Below, in pieces: positions 1 to 11,348 of a stretch of 64,000 nt of DNA. A program made the position numbers and the translations under genes. Origin of the DNA: Gymnopus androsaceus JB14. Taxonomy: Eukaryota; Basidiomycota; Agaricomycetes; Agaricales; Omphalotaceae. The notes below the pieces were generated by a model that ran no database searches, had not been told where the DNA came from, and saw only the letters and a program-made list of their open reading frames with translations. Location: the NCBI GenBank assembly GCA_009733575.1, contig ML769399.1, positions 98,653 to 162,652 of the forward strand, read 5' to 3'. How positions within the stretch are numbered: the stretch's first letter is position 1; each line of letters begins with the position of its first letter.

Positions 1-984
1 TACAGAAAGGATAGCCTCATGCATGGTTCTGTACTGTACTGAACCTGAGGATCATCAATGATCTCTGTCGATGAATTTGCTTTCGGAGATGATGGAGGCT
101 GATAATAAACAGTTGAACGACCATTTGGACCAAAGCCCGTTGTAATAGCTGGTGGGTTGACATTCGGAAGTGCAGAGAATAGGGCGTGAAGACGAGGGAA
201 GAACGGAAACCTCTTGACGATGGCATCTTTGTTGAAAAAACGTCAGATATAAAAGCGTAGGAAAAAGAAAACACAAACTCCAGAGGTTCTTCGCCTCTTC
301 AGGTGTATCTTCATCTGGGCCATTTACGCCAATATAAAACTTCAAACGTACATCTCCTCCAGATACGGCATTGTCCTCGGGTGCACTTACATCCTCATCG
401 ATACTATCGGAGTCTTCGCCGCTAGAGCTGTCCTCATCGGCGTTGGTCTGGAGACCTCCGCCAGTGACTTTGAGCTTCTTCGCCTCCTTCTTGTAACGCT
501 TCAAAAGCCTAAATTAAAGTTTATCAATATCTAGGAAATAACAAATGCATGAGATGTATAGCTTACTGATTAATTTTGGAGCGAGTACGGCTTGCGGTTG
601 TGGAAGCATCCAGGGCATAGAATTCTGGCCAGAGCACCTGAGAGATGCGGTTTATTGCATGGGCTTTCGTCTCGCCGCTGATTTTCTGGAGTAGATCATG
701 TTAGAGACTCGGAGAAAAAAAGGATTTTGTTCAAATGCACGTACCTCTCCCCTTCTGACACCAACTAATACACGGTTATCTTCCTTTTCAAGCAATCCAA
801 TTAGAAGCCAGGTCTTGGTATTGTTTTCAGCTGGCCACGGAAACGTAGGAAGCACGATTTTGGGTGCTGCCGCTGCCTTGGATTTCGGTTTTAAGCTGGA
901 TTTCTTGGCTTTCTTTTTCGAGGTTGGAGCTTCTGGTGGAGCCTGATTTTCGGTGTTATCTTTCCGCTTCTTTCCTTTAGTCAT
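1..984 (-). CDS. Hypothetical nuclear-type protein, 3' end outside window
   Basis: Four exons can be joined in frame on the minus strand: 984-745, 685-567, 508-279 and 226 to the window edge, all with GT-AG introns (exons 1-3 total 589 nt, and the split codon at the last junction closes cleanly). The product starts MTKGKKRKD, has a Lys/Ala-rich N-terminus that resembles a nuclear localisation region, then a TWLLIGLLEKEDNRV segment, an acidic Ser/Asp/Glu stretch (about residues 145-170), and FPFFPRLHALFSALPNV near the right end. This layout resembles proteins of unknown function that are common in Agaricomycetes and often lie near transposons. I know of no assigned function. The frame stays open to base 1, so the C-terminus is missing here. 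Confidence 0.62.
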
Positions 985-1623
985 TTTGGACGAGAAGAGA
1001 GCAGGCGCGTCAAGAAATAGAAGTAAAGAATACAGGACTCGAGATCACAACGAGATCACGAGATATCGTCACAAATATGTCACATTACGAAAAAGCTCTA
1101 CGAAAAAGCTCTACAGCTCTACAAGACTTCCTCTACAGGTCTGTAGAGTCAATTTTGAACGAGGCTATTCATTATAACCTCCTAAATATATCTCTCCATT
1201 CATAACTGCTCCATCTACAATATTTATTGAGAAAACGGCTGAAGCAAGTTCTTGCACTTTCTCAACTGTGGGCAACTTTTAGCTTGCATGCGAATAATCC
1301 AAAGTGTTTGGGCCTCAGGTACGTTCCGAACGTCTCTAATATTTTTGTATGATGCTTATTTTAGTTTCCAACAAGTTTCTTTTGGTCTAGATATTTATGC
1401 ATTTGTGCTCGGGCGACGCGACTTTCAGCGGAACCCACGCACTTGACCACTACGAATTTCAGTACTTCATTCCAATGTCCCAAAACCCCTCCGAATGTTT
1501 TGACTGGAACTCCAGGTACTCCAAGGCGACGAAAGCATCCACTGACACCCTCTAAACATCGCCAGGGTATCAAAACCGACCTTCCTCGTTGTGTTTCCGA
1601 CCCAGCTCATATCAGTATTTTCA
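985..1623. other. Intergenic, no gene seen
   Basis: Upstream flank of the minus-strand gene. Short ORFs on both strands lack recognisable domains or codon pattern. It ends at the TATTTTCA direct repeat (1616-1623) that borders the next element. Confidence 0.5.
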
Positions 1624-1686
1624 GGGCCTATAGCTTTTAGCGTAACCCTAGCGTAACCGTTACGCCAGGTGACGCCAGGTGATGCT

Positions 1687-1716
1687 AGGGTGACGCTAAA
1701 TATTTAGCGTCACCCT
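1687..1716. repeat. Perfect 30-bp palindrome
   Basis: AGGGTGACGCTAAAT is followed directly by its exact reverse complement. It lies in the left subterminal region of the hAT-like element and is built from the same GTGACGC word. Confidence 0.85.
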
Positions 1717-2094
1717 GGCATCAACCTTAAATAGGTATTTAACAACCTGCATGCAACACTCATCTATGTGCTCACTTCAAGACAACGAACTTTTCCATAT
1801 TTCTTGAATAAGTATTTATCACTACTCATTAGGTGGAAGTTCGAGTGACAAGACTGTTATCATGATGTACATACTTACTGCAATAATTTCTTGGAAGCTT
1901 CGTGACTCGGAAGACTCGGAATAACTTTTGGATAATTGGATGCAAATCATGCAATTAGCTGGACTCCGATAGCTCAGTACACTTTGCTGTGTTGGTAAAC
2001 CGTAAATTAGTTAAGTAATACAGTATCTAATAATTGTAGCCAAGTACGGTGGTACTAAATCAATGAGAAGTTATGCTGAAGTGATTTTGAATTT

Positions 2095-2400
2095 AATAAA
2101 ATCCACGCTGGGGTGACGCCAGATTTAACAAAAGCTACGCTTGGGTCACGCAAAATTCAACGAAGTTAACGCTAGTGTAATATAAGTAGCGCCTGGGTTA
2201 CGCTAAATTTAGCAAAGTTTACGCTTGAGTGACGCAAAATGTAATAAAACTAGTGTCTGGGTTACGCTAAATTTAGCGAAAGTTACACTTGGGTGATGGT
2301 AAATTCAATAAAAATAACGCTTGAGTGACGCTAAATGTAATAAAAGTGCACGCCAATCTTGATAAAGAGACGCCGGGGTGACGCTAAATTTAATAGTAAT
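2095..2400. repeat. Degenerate ~36-bp tandem repeat, GTGACGC words
   Basis: About eight diverged units alternate a gacgctaaatttaa-type half with an (aa)gttacgct(t)gggtgac-type half. The array is internal to the hAT-like element and uses the same words as its ends, suggesting internal expansion of subterminal motifs. Confidence 0.6.
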
Positions 2401-3247
2401 GAGGACAACGAAAGTCACCATTGAGTATTATTCAAAAATGTAAACCCTGTAGTAGTTCATGGCATTCATTTTGTTGTATCTTTCTTATATTTCAATAAGT
2501 ATCATTTATCTCTTATCCATTGTCTAGAGTACTACAATAGAGTACTTAGCAGTGCCAGATCTAAAACTTCAACTTTTACAAGTCCTCAGCATCATGGGGG
2601 AAATTGGCAACTCAACAATAAGACCATTCACCCACCAATCATTATTCATGTAAGGATTTCATCCTTACCCTGACCTCCGCCAACATCCTGCTCGCTTTGT
2701 TCCATCCCTCAAACCTCGGACCACGAAGGACCAACATTTACTCGCATATATGAAGGTCTTGTCACAACTTGTCTCATTCCGGATTTCCTCTACTTATATT
2801 TCCTTAATTTACCTCCTTACTTACTTATCATTTATACTCATGTTACTGTCATGGATAATTGGGGGTGACTCGGAGCTGTGAGGCTCAAGGTATGGGGTAA
2901 GAAGTGATGTTGACGGAGGAAGGGATACTGATAACTAGGCCCTTGTAGTAGACCTTATGTACTCTGCAGTAAGTACCTGTAAGTATCTATAATGTCCGGT
3001 AAGTACTGAGAGGCTGAGCTGAGTAAGTAAATGAGTAATCATGCTTGGAAGTGTAAGTACCGCATTGCATCGGCATAATTGATGCACCGGTCAAAGCGCC
3101 ATTTACAACAGTTACTGTACTTCAACCTCATCAAATCAATGCCATTACTGATTGCAAATCCGGGTCCTAACAATTCACTAACCATGTGCATGATGAACTG
3201 CAAGGATCAGTGGGACCAAATATAATGTGAAGGACATTGACGGCAAT

Positions 3248-3420
3248 CATCAGCAGAACCTGGGTGAATGCTACAGCACCTATAGCAGCTTATAGCAATC
3301 CATAGCAGCCACAGCACTGTACAGTGCTGTGGAATGCTATGAGGTCCTATGAGGTCCTGTAAGATGCTGTAGGTTGACCGTTGCTCGAGTATTCTGACAC
3401 CTGTCATTCCCAGCTGATGG
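3248..3420. repeat. Small CATCAGC-end element (copy A)
   Basis: Begins CATCAGCAGAACCTGGGTG and contains repeated words such as TATAGCA, CTGTACAG and CTATGAGGTCC; ends near CCCAGCTGATG. It has the same end type and interior words as copies at 3817-3976 and 57043-57188. Confidence 0.5.
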
Positions 3421-3816
3421 ATACGGCAACGGGGACCTTGGACGCTATTTAATCAACGGTTTTGACAAGTTCGACGTCTTTTCCTTCCCCCACTAAGCTC
3501 AACTTAACTCAGACTGTAAGTTCTGCTCTCTGGAATTTTTGACTCAGAGGCTCTAATTGTATATCTGATGACATCTTTTAGTCTCATTGAAGAAGTTTTC
3601 GATGACTGGTAGGAGGTTGCAGTTAATTAGTGTACAATTTTACGCCAGTTGTGGGCCTGTTGGATGAGTTGAGTATGTATGTTGTAGTATTAGTAGTGTT
3701 TGGAATCGCCAATAAAATGATTTTATAAATATTTCGCTAGTATTTCGCTCTCGCCAGCCAGGGAATCAATTCAAAATGATAATATATTTGGTATTGAATC
3801 AATATTGAATAGAACC

Positions 3817-3976
3817 CTGATGGCGGCGTTCCCGCGAAGTCCACAGCGATCCACAGCAACCCATAGCATCCCACAGTTCTGTACAGAGGGGTACCTTGCT
3901 ATGGGTCCTATAAGTGCTGTGGGTTCTGTACAGAGCTGTACAGCTCTGTACAGAACACCCAGGTTTTGCTGATGAT
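3817..3976. repeat. Small CATCAGC-end element (copy B)
   Basis: The right end reads CACCCAGGTTTTGCTGATG; the left end has TTCCCGCGAAGTCCACAGC, matching in inverse the right end of the 57043-57188 copy. The interior is made of CCACAGC, CCATAGC and GTACAGA words. Confidence 0.55.
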
Positions 3977-4156
3977 GATGTTGGAAGTTACATCTAAATC
4001 ACATCCGGACGGCACCCCAGCGTACACTTGAGATATCATTTCGTCTACGCTAGGGTGCCGCGGGGGTCACGCCAAGGTGACGCCAGGGTGACGCTACTGG
4101 GTACGCCGGGGTTACGCCACTAGGGTTACGCTAAAAGTGCTATGCCCGTATTTTCA

Positions 4157-4647
4157 AAGACTCGGCAGCAGATACAAATTCCATTACTTTCTATATACAT
4201 TATTTCAAACAATCATCATATATAGCTTCTGCCTAAGGGAGGGGACTACCTTTATTTGGGTGGGCACAAAGTAATACGACATTCTGTATAAGTACACTTT
4301 GGTATGAAATGAAGACAACTTTGTAAAAGAAAATCAGTACACAAACAACCAAAACAGGATCCAATCTGATGGCAGAAAAAACAATGTCAATAAGTAATGG
4401 CAACTCCGACCAAGCAACGAACACAAAGAAAGGAAACAATCAATGAATGCAGTAGTTATATCAGCCTTTTGCAGTTTTCATAGCTAGTAACCATGGCAGA
4501 CATAGGGGCCACCTGCACCACTTACCAGCTTTATGTGTTTTTCTGCACACTTGTATCTTCAGCATTATTTCACTTGACTCTAAGCCTTCCCAGAAATTTT
4601 GATACAACAGTCTTGATTGCCATTCTACTGCCCTGCTTACTAGTCCT
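4157..4647. other. Intergenic, no gene seen
   Basis: AT-rich, downstream of the minus-strand NLR-like gene. No domain-bearing frame; probably its 3' untranslated and intergenic DNA. Confidence 0.5.
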
Positions 4648-7600
4648 CTACTTTGAACTTCCAAGTGAAGGGGAAGACACCATAGGGTGATCTGCATTAG
4701 TGCCTGAGCCCTCTGAAATGTCAGTAGCCACTACTTGCTTAAGCAGAACCAACTCTTCTTCCAATTTCTCAGCTGCCTCCAACTTTCCAAGTTTCCGATA
4801 TGTTGCTGCAAGATTGCCCATAGCCCTCAAGGTTTCTGGATGGTGGTCTCCAAGTGCTTGCTTGCGCAGTGGCAGCACCTCCTCTTCCAATTTCTCAGCT
4901 GCCTCCAACTTTCCAAGTGCCCGATATGTGGCTGCAAGATTGGCCATAGCACTCAAGGTATCTGGATGGTGGTCTCCAAGTGCTTGCTTGCGCAGTGGCA
5001 GCACCTCCAAGTCCAATTTCTCAGCTGCCTCCAACTTTCCAAGTGCCCGATATGTAGCTGCAAGATTGGCCATGGCCCTCAAGGTATCTGGATGGTGGTC
5101 TCCAAGTGCTTGCTTGCGCAGTGGCAGGACCTCCTCTTCCAATTTCTCAGCTGCCTCCAACTTTCCAAGTGCCCAATATGTAGCTGCAAGATTGGCCATG
5201 GCACTCAAGGTATCTGGATGGTGGTCTCCAAGTGCTTGCTTGCGCAGTGGCAGGACCTCCTCTTCCAATTTCTCAGCTGCCTGCAACTTTCCAAGTGCCC
5301 AATATGTAGCTGCAAGATTGGCCATGGCACTCAAGGTATCTGGATGGTGGTCTCCAAGTGCTTGCTTGCGCAGTGGCAGCACCTCCTCTTTCAATTTCTC
5401 AGCTGCCTCCAACTTTCCAAGTGCCTGATATGTGGCTGCAAGATTGCCCATGGCACTCAAGGTATCTGGATGGTGGTCTCCAAGTGCTTGCTTGCGCAGT
5501 GGCAGGACCTCCTCTTCCAATTTCTCAGCTGCCTCCAACTTTCCAAGTGCCCGATATGTCAATGCAAGATTGCCCATGGCACTCAAGGTTTCTGGATGGT
5601 AGTCTCCAAGTGCTTGCTTGCGCAGTGGCAGCACCTCCTCTTTCAATTTCTCAGCTGCCTCCAACTTTCCAAGTGCCTGATATGTGGCTGCAAGATTGCC
5701 ATGGCACTCAAGGTATCTGGATGGTGGTCTCCAAGTGCTTGCTTGAACAGCGGTAGCACCTCCTCTTCCAATTTCTCAGCTGCCTCCAACTTTCCAAGTG
5801 CCCGATATGTGGATGCAAGATTGGCCATAGCATTCAAGGTATCTGGATGGTAGTCTCCAAGTGCTTGCTTGCGCAGTGGCAGGACCTCCTCTTCCAATTT
5901 CTCAGCTGCCTCCAACTTTCCAAGTGCCCAATATGTAGCTGCAAGATTGGCCATGGCCCTCAAGGTATCTGGATGGTGGTCTCCAAGTGCTTGCTTGAAC
6001 AGCGGTAGCACCTCCTCTTCCAATTTCTCAGCTGCCTCCAACTTTCCAAGTGCCCGATATGTGGATGCAAGATTGGCCATAGCATTCAAGGTATCTGGAT
6101 GGTGGTCTCCAAGTGCTTGCTTGCGCAGTGGCAGGACCTCCTCTTCCAATTTCTCAGCTGCCTGCAACTTTCCAAGTGCCCAATATGTAGCTGCAAGATT
6201 GGCCATGGCCCTCAAGGTATCTGGATGGTGGTCTCCAAGTGCTTGCTTGCGCAGTGGCAGCACCTCCTTGTCCAATTTCTGAGCTGCCTCTAACTTTCCA
6301 AGTGCCCGATATGTAGCTGCAAGATTGGCCATGGCACTCAAGGTATCTGGATGGTGGTCTCCAAGTGCTTGCTTGCACAGTGGCAGCACCTCCTCTTTCA
6401 ATTTCTCAGCTGCCTCCAACTTTCCAAGTGCCTGATATGTGGATGCAAGATTGGCCATAGCATTCAAGGTATCTGGATGGTAGTCTCCAAGTGCTTGCTT
6501 GCGCAGTGGCAGGACCTCCTCTTCCAATTTCTCAGCTGCCTGCAACTTTCCAAGTGCCCAATATGTAGCTGCAAGATTGGCCATGGCCCTCAAGGTATCT
6601 GGATGGTGGTCTCCAAGTGCTTGCTTGCGCAGTGGCAGCACCGACTCTTGCAATTTCTCAGCTGCCTCCAACTTCCCAAGTGCCTGATATGTGGCTGCAA
6701 GATTGCCCATGGCCCTCAAGGTATCTGGATGCTCCAACCCAATCACTTGCCTACATACAGAAAGCACCTCATTTTCCAATTTACCAGTATTAGTCCAGAG
6801 ACCACTACCCTGAAATATTTTTGCCAGACAAATCTTTGTATAGACTGTGAGTAAACTATTTGCCTGCCAAACATGACTGGCATGTATCAATAACTGCCGA
6901 CGAAACTGGTATTCCTTATTTCTATTTCCCAATGGAGTGGCCCGTGCAAGTAGTAATACAGCTGTCTGGCTTACATACTCTTGACATTCAACAGTTTCCT
7001 GTGCACATGCCTGTATTACAGCATGAAAGTCAAGGCATTTCTCAACAGCATTGTATGATGCCAGGGAAAGTTGGCACATTTCAACTACACTGTCTTCCCA
7101 CAGGTCTTCATCTTCAAACAGAGACAAAAACTCCTTCATAAAATTTATGGCCTTGATAGGTGGATCCACATCAGAAGCACTAGTATCACTACCAGTGTAA
7201 TCAGCTGCCTGAGTAAAGATTCGCAAAGGAATGGCAGTTGAATTCAGATATGCACATATTTGCATAAAAAGCTGAGTGCGATGAGCTGAGTTTCTCAAAA
7301 CTCAGATGAAAAGCACTATACACTGTTTTCTCATAACTATCCAATGATCTCATTCTGTAATTCAGAATTTTCTTCTTTTTCTTATTAAAATATGTCAAAT
7401 AATTTTCCAGTGTACAGGTTGGAGTTGCTCCAATATATGCCCCAGCTGTTGAGACAGCTAATGCATGACAGCCAAGAGCCTCAACTATCTTGAAAGCCCA
7501 ATTCTGATTTTCATTAGAGTTCTGTTTGTGTGCTTTGGTTTGAGAAGTAGCTCACATGCACTTTCCTTTGTAAGATCCATCAATTCAATGTGACAATCTG

Positions 7601-8656
7601 GAGATGCCATTTGTGATGTCTCTGAGAGGCGGCTGGTGACAATTACATTCCCATGGTTGCAAATGGGGACGTAGTCCTTGAGATAGACATTTTTATCATC
7701 TGCATTGTCAAAAATGCAAAGCCAGTTCTCATTGATCCTTGCCAGGAGATTTCTGACATCTTTGACATCTTCACCAATCCCTGCAGCTTTACCAAGATCT
7801 TTGAGATTGGCAGTCAGGGTGTCATTAGAGGATGCATCAAAAAACCAAATATTTGAAAATCTGTTTAAATATTCAGTATCACCTGTTGTTTTGAAAATCT
7901 CTTTTTTCCTTACCTGGACAAATTCTCAGAAACAAATTTGAGAACTGCTTGTGTTTTTCCAGTCCCTCCATTTGCCACAACTGTGACTACATGCTTTCTA
8001 GCATTAAGGACCCTTTCAACAGAATGCAACAACTTGTGCACTACTTGTTGATTGGCATCATTGGGAAGTTGAAAAACCAGAGAAGCAGAAGATGTCAAAG
8101 ATGGTTGTGTGGTCATCACAAGAACAGGAGCATAAGGAAGTGTATGAAGGTATTCTGAGTCCACTGGTGCATCTGCACTTTGCAGAACCAATAGGACATC
8201 AGGCTGAGCCAAGGCACTTTTGTTGATCAGGTTTGCAACTGATTTGGCTAAAGCTTGACCAGAGCTTGCATCCAGAAAAATGGGGGAGCTGCTATACTGA
8301 GTAATTGAATATCCTCCTCCATTGAATACAACTTACTATTTGAGGTTCTGTCTTACAAAATCCTTGAGTGCATCCATGTTTGTACCCCAGAGAGTCACTG
8401 CTGGTGCAGAAAATATTTTTGAAAGTTTTCTCAGTATATCTTCCCGCCCAACAAAGTATGGGCTAGGTGCAGGACATTGAAGCACATTTGAAATTGAAAT
8501 AACCTGACCTGTTTGTGCATCCATTCAACATTGAAATTAATAGGATAGGACTATTGGTTTACCATGATTTGAAGGCTGAGGAGCTCCATGATGTATGACA
8601 TTACCAGTAGTGAAAATTGAGTTTCTGATTTCAAAGTTCGATGCACCAGCAAACAT
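4648..8656 (-). pseudogene. NB-ARC/TPR (NLR-like) STAND NTPase, frameshifted
   Basis: Proposed start ATG at 8656 in exon 8656-8563 (motif MFAGASNFEI, typical of the N-terminus of agaricomycete NLR-like proteins), then exons 8508-8337, 8291-7914 and 7860 downward, all in phase. Exon 2 carries YFVGREDILRKLSKIF. Exon 3 ends with a P-loop, ANGGTGKT. Exon 4 has the Walker B-like WLCIFDNADD and the GNVIVTSR sensor, then the C-terminal NB-ARC part, then 16 kinesin-light-chain-type TPRs (unit core LGDHHPDTLxAMANLAATY) and a Ser-rich tail. Family role: NTP-dependent signalling switches in fungal self/non-self and stress responses. Three single-base frameshifts (near 7515-7530, 7280-7295 and 5690-5702) break it. 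Between the GRED motif and the P-loop lies a segment that resembles a second, degenerate NTPase half. Assembly error could explain some frameshifts. Confidence 0.8.
4760..6745 (-). repeat. 126-bp tandem repeat encoding 42-aa TPR units
   Basis: Sixteen units of 126 bp each encode one 42-residue TPR. Neighbouring units are almost identical at DNA level, including synonymous positions, which points to recent unequal exchange or gene conversion rather than old repeats held by protein selection. One unit near 5690-5702 lacks a base. Confidence 0.85.
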
Positions 8657-10128
8657 TTGTGGTCTAAATGATGAAATCTTTCAATTAAATGCTGCTTCTA
8701 GCAATAAAAAGACCTACGAGGATGCCATTTCACAACCAGACAGTAAGGGTGGTTTGGGCGGAATGAATGATGAAACTGGCACGGTGGCACCCTTATATAC
8801 AGAGCTACGGAACTATCAGGCCCGAGCTCTACATATTTAAATTGACCTTGTGTCTTCAATGTGCATTCAACGTGCATCAGCCAAAAATAAAGTTCGGCAG
8901 CTGAGCTTACAATTGACAATTGTACTAGCCCCATCACAGCCTACTTATCACTGGCAGCAGACAGCACCCCAAGTCACAACCTCGTTATTCCATGTCTTGA
9001 TGTGGCTGATGAGCTGAGCAATGAGCTGAGCAATGGTGCCTTTACACTTGGAATTCATTTCTCTCTTGTAAAAGGAGCTCCACCTGCCTTGTTTGAAGGC
9101 TAGAGTAGCTCTCACTGTGAGGGTAAAGCCCATTGAGTAGGACAAAAGAGATAGTTCATTGGTCGTCTGGTGGAGTGTCAAAAGCAAGGGTTCCCGTTGG
9201 ATTTGATTTTGACCGTCTGATCGTTGAATTTTTCTTCAAAGGTCTTACCTGGTTTGGGGCAACAGTGCGGTTTGGTAATCAAACATTGGATGGAGGCCGT
9301 GTGGAGGCCGTGTGAAACTGTGATTGCGATGTGCTGTTAATAATGCCACAAACCAGAAAAGGTAGGAGGAGAGCTTGGTGGGGAGAATATTCTCGCTCAT
9401 ACAAAAGTATATCAAAAGTAAGTATGCCGTTCGTTACTGCAAATAACAAGACCATGTTTAAGAGCCAGATGCTGACTCATTTACACACGAAATTCAGCAG
9501 CAGATTGGACCACAGTCGAGAGCACCATGAGCAGCTTTTCCTCCGAGCTACACATACGCGAGAAAGGATAGAGTATGATACGGAAGGGTACGTAGCACAT
9601 TTTGGGATCATGGAAGCACCGGATTACAGGTTGAAAACACTAGCCCAAGCGCGTATCGTGCTTCCCAACACTCTCCGCCAGAGCCCAAGTACACAATTTA
9701 TTACTCTCTTCCGCCTCTAAACTAGAAGTAGCCATGATCAAACACCATGAATCTTCCACTTCTCTCGTCGGATCTCGCAACGGCGGTGTAACATTCATCC
9801 TTCCCGGAGCCTGCGCTTTAGGCGAAATGTACGATACGGTGCCCAAGTACACGCATGACTGGTCAAACTGAAAAATTCGGGGCAAGCAGTCGGTGAGGAT
9901 TGTGCAGTGAGATGGGTACTGTTGAAACTCAGTCAGTTACTCAGATTTCGAGAGACGGCGGTAGAGATGGGACCTACGATAAAAGGTCGATTAAGGACTG
10001 GACGAATGAAGGTCCAATGAAGCCGGTCCATCTCAAATGAGTGACGTTCCCGATGCGGGTGGACGAAGGAGGCTCGTAGACTGCGACGAATGGATCGATT
10101 CGGTCGTTAGCTTTGAGCTTGTGTGGGT
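8657..10128. other. Intergenic, no convincing gene
   Basis: Upstream region of the NLR-like gene and beyond. A 129-codon frame at 9331-9720 (+) and an 81-codon frame at 9640-9885 (-) overlap each other and show no recognisable domain, so neither is called. Confidence 0.4.
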
Positions 10129-10292
10129 GCATCATCTTGTCCATTCTCAACATCCAAATCTTGAAGCTTCACTAGCAGGCAAACAGAATACCTTCTTTCC
10201 TTAACCTTCACTACATCCTCAAGATTACTACACGAATATTAATCCTTCGGACTCAATCCACTGAATAATTCGACGTTGTCCTTCCAGTATGT
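10129..10292. repeat. Dispersed ~150-bp repeat, copy 1
   Basis: Shares an ordered run of matching blocks with 19905-20055: CATCTTGTCC, ACCTTCTTTCCT, CTACTACATGAAT/TTACTACACGAAT and GTCCTTCCA. On the minus strand both copies contain a short frame with a WKDxxEL-like stretch. Probably remnants of one unidentified element. Confidence 0.5.
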
Positions 10293-10374
10293 GATTGGAG
10301 CAAACAGAAATCCTCGTAAATACTGTCACCGCCTCTCCACTTCGATCACCAACGACGTACATCCTTCAAATTGC

Positions 10375-10744
10375 AATCTCACAAGGCCGCAGATTTTTCG
10401 CGCTCATCGTGATTCCTCGGCCTTGTCATTGTTTCGGAGATATCTGAAGCTTAACGACAACCGCTGTCTTTCAACCTTTCCGTGCGTTAAATCTAACGGA
10501 GAACTCCAACAACACGCTCTTTCTACATTTGAAACTCCGATATCATGTCCCTGACGCAAAGATAGCAGGCCAGTCAATGCGTGTGGGTGGTGCAACAGCC
10601 TTAGCGAAGGAAGGTGCACCACCATATGTAATTCAGGCATGGGGTCGCTGGAGCTCGTCAACCTCAGAGATCTATATACCAAAGAACTCTACACTGCTTC
10701 ATGGGATGATGCGAAGCAAGCGCCGAGACGCTCCTTCTATCTAA
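10375..10744 (+). pseudogene. Tyrosine recombinase C-terminal fragment
   Basis: Two frames show the C-terminal catalytic part of a fungal tyrosine recombinase, as carried by Cryptons and DIRS/Ngaro-like elements. The first has SALSLFRRYLKLNDNRC (about 10420-10470). The second, shifted, has SMRVGGATALAKEGAPP and AWGRWSSSTSEIYI (10560-10690), matching the conserved Arg/Gly-Ala-Thr block and the GRWSS...YI block with the nucleophile Tyr. The His usual in HxxR is Gln here. The N-terminal part is absent and a frame change separates the pieces, so this is a dead fragment. Confidence 0.6.
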
Positions 10745-11348
10745 ATCTCATTTACTTTCCCTTCTCGGAATATTTTTTTCCTAACTCCTGGTTCTTGCTT
10801 ATGAGGGATAGAGAGCACTTTAGAGTCCCAAAATACATGCTTTGGGTAGAAGATAAACTATGGCATCCCTACTAACAGTTTGTTAGGTATCAGTTGCGGA
10901 GTGTGGGGGCAGGGGATACAGTAATAATATGAAGGATGGATGAGCTGGCAAGACGGGCATGCAAATGGGAAAGGTTGGGGAAAGGTATCCCGGAATGGGA
11001 AATATTTGACACGCGGCCTAGGTTTTCTGGAATAAGCTGTTATTAAAACCAATATTTGGTTTCCAGCGTCGTCTCGCTGCTGTGTTCAGTATGTGGATGT
11101 GAGCGTGAGGGTTGTGCTATTGCCACGGGTGCAGAAACGCAGAGTGATTCGGGACGCAAAAAAAGATGGAGGATGCTCGAAGAGCAAGCACTTGCAGCAA
11201 CGATGGTGCGGAAGCGAAGATGCGAATCACGTTGATGCCGTTTGCTTGTCTCACGGCATCTGACACATTCATGGGACGTCGGGCATTCCTCTTTTCGGTC
11301 GTAATTCGGACTTAGAAAATATTCTAGGATTCTAAACGCCATAGGAGG
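10745..11348. other. Intergenic, no gene seen
   Basis: Short frames on both strands without domain signal. It lies between the recombinase fragment and the RPP40 remnant. Confidence 0.4.

Larger units (their letters stand above)
1624..4148. mobile_element. Non-autonomous hAT-like element, 8-bp TSD
   Basis: The 8-bp direct repeat TATTTTCA occurs at 1616-1623 and 4149-4156. The enclosed 2525 bp has inverted ends: the left begins GGGCCTATAGC followed by TTTTAGCGTAACC, and the right end in reverse complement reads CGGGCATAGCAC followed by TTTTAGCGTAACC. Both ends are crowded with the words GTGACGC and GGTTACGC (1640-1716, 4040-4138), as expected for subterminal transposase-binding repeats. No coding capacity is visible. 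An 8-bp duplication is typical of hAT and also of KDZ elements, so the superfamily is an inference. Two smaller CATCAGC-type elements lie inside. Confidence 0.6.

Noticed and set aside
4735..5853. 372-codon plus-strand frame across the TPR array (and several similar frames)
   Set aside because: It is the antisense shadow of the 126-bp TPR repeats: 126 is divisible by 3, so all stop-free frames repeat. It has no domain of its own.
9331..9720. 129-codon plus-strand ORF
   Set aside because: No domain, begins with an unlikely leader, overlaps an equally unsupported minus frame.
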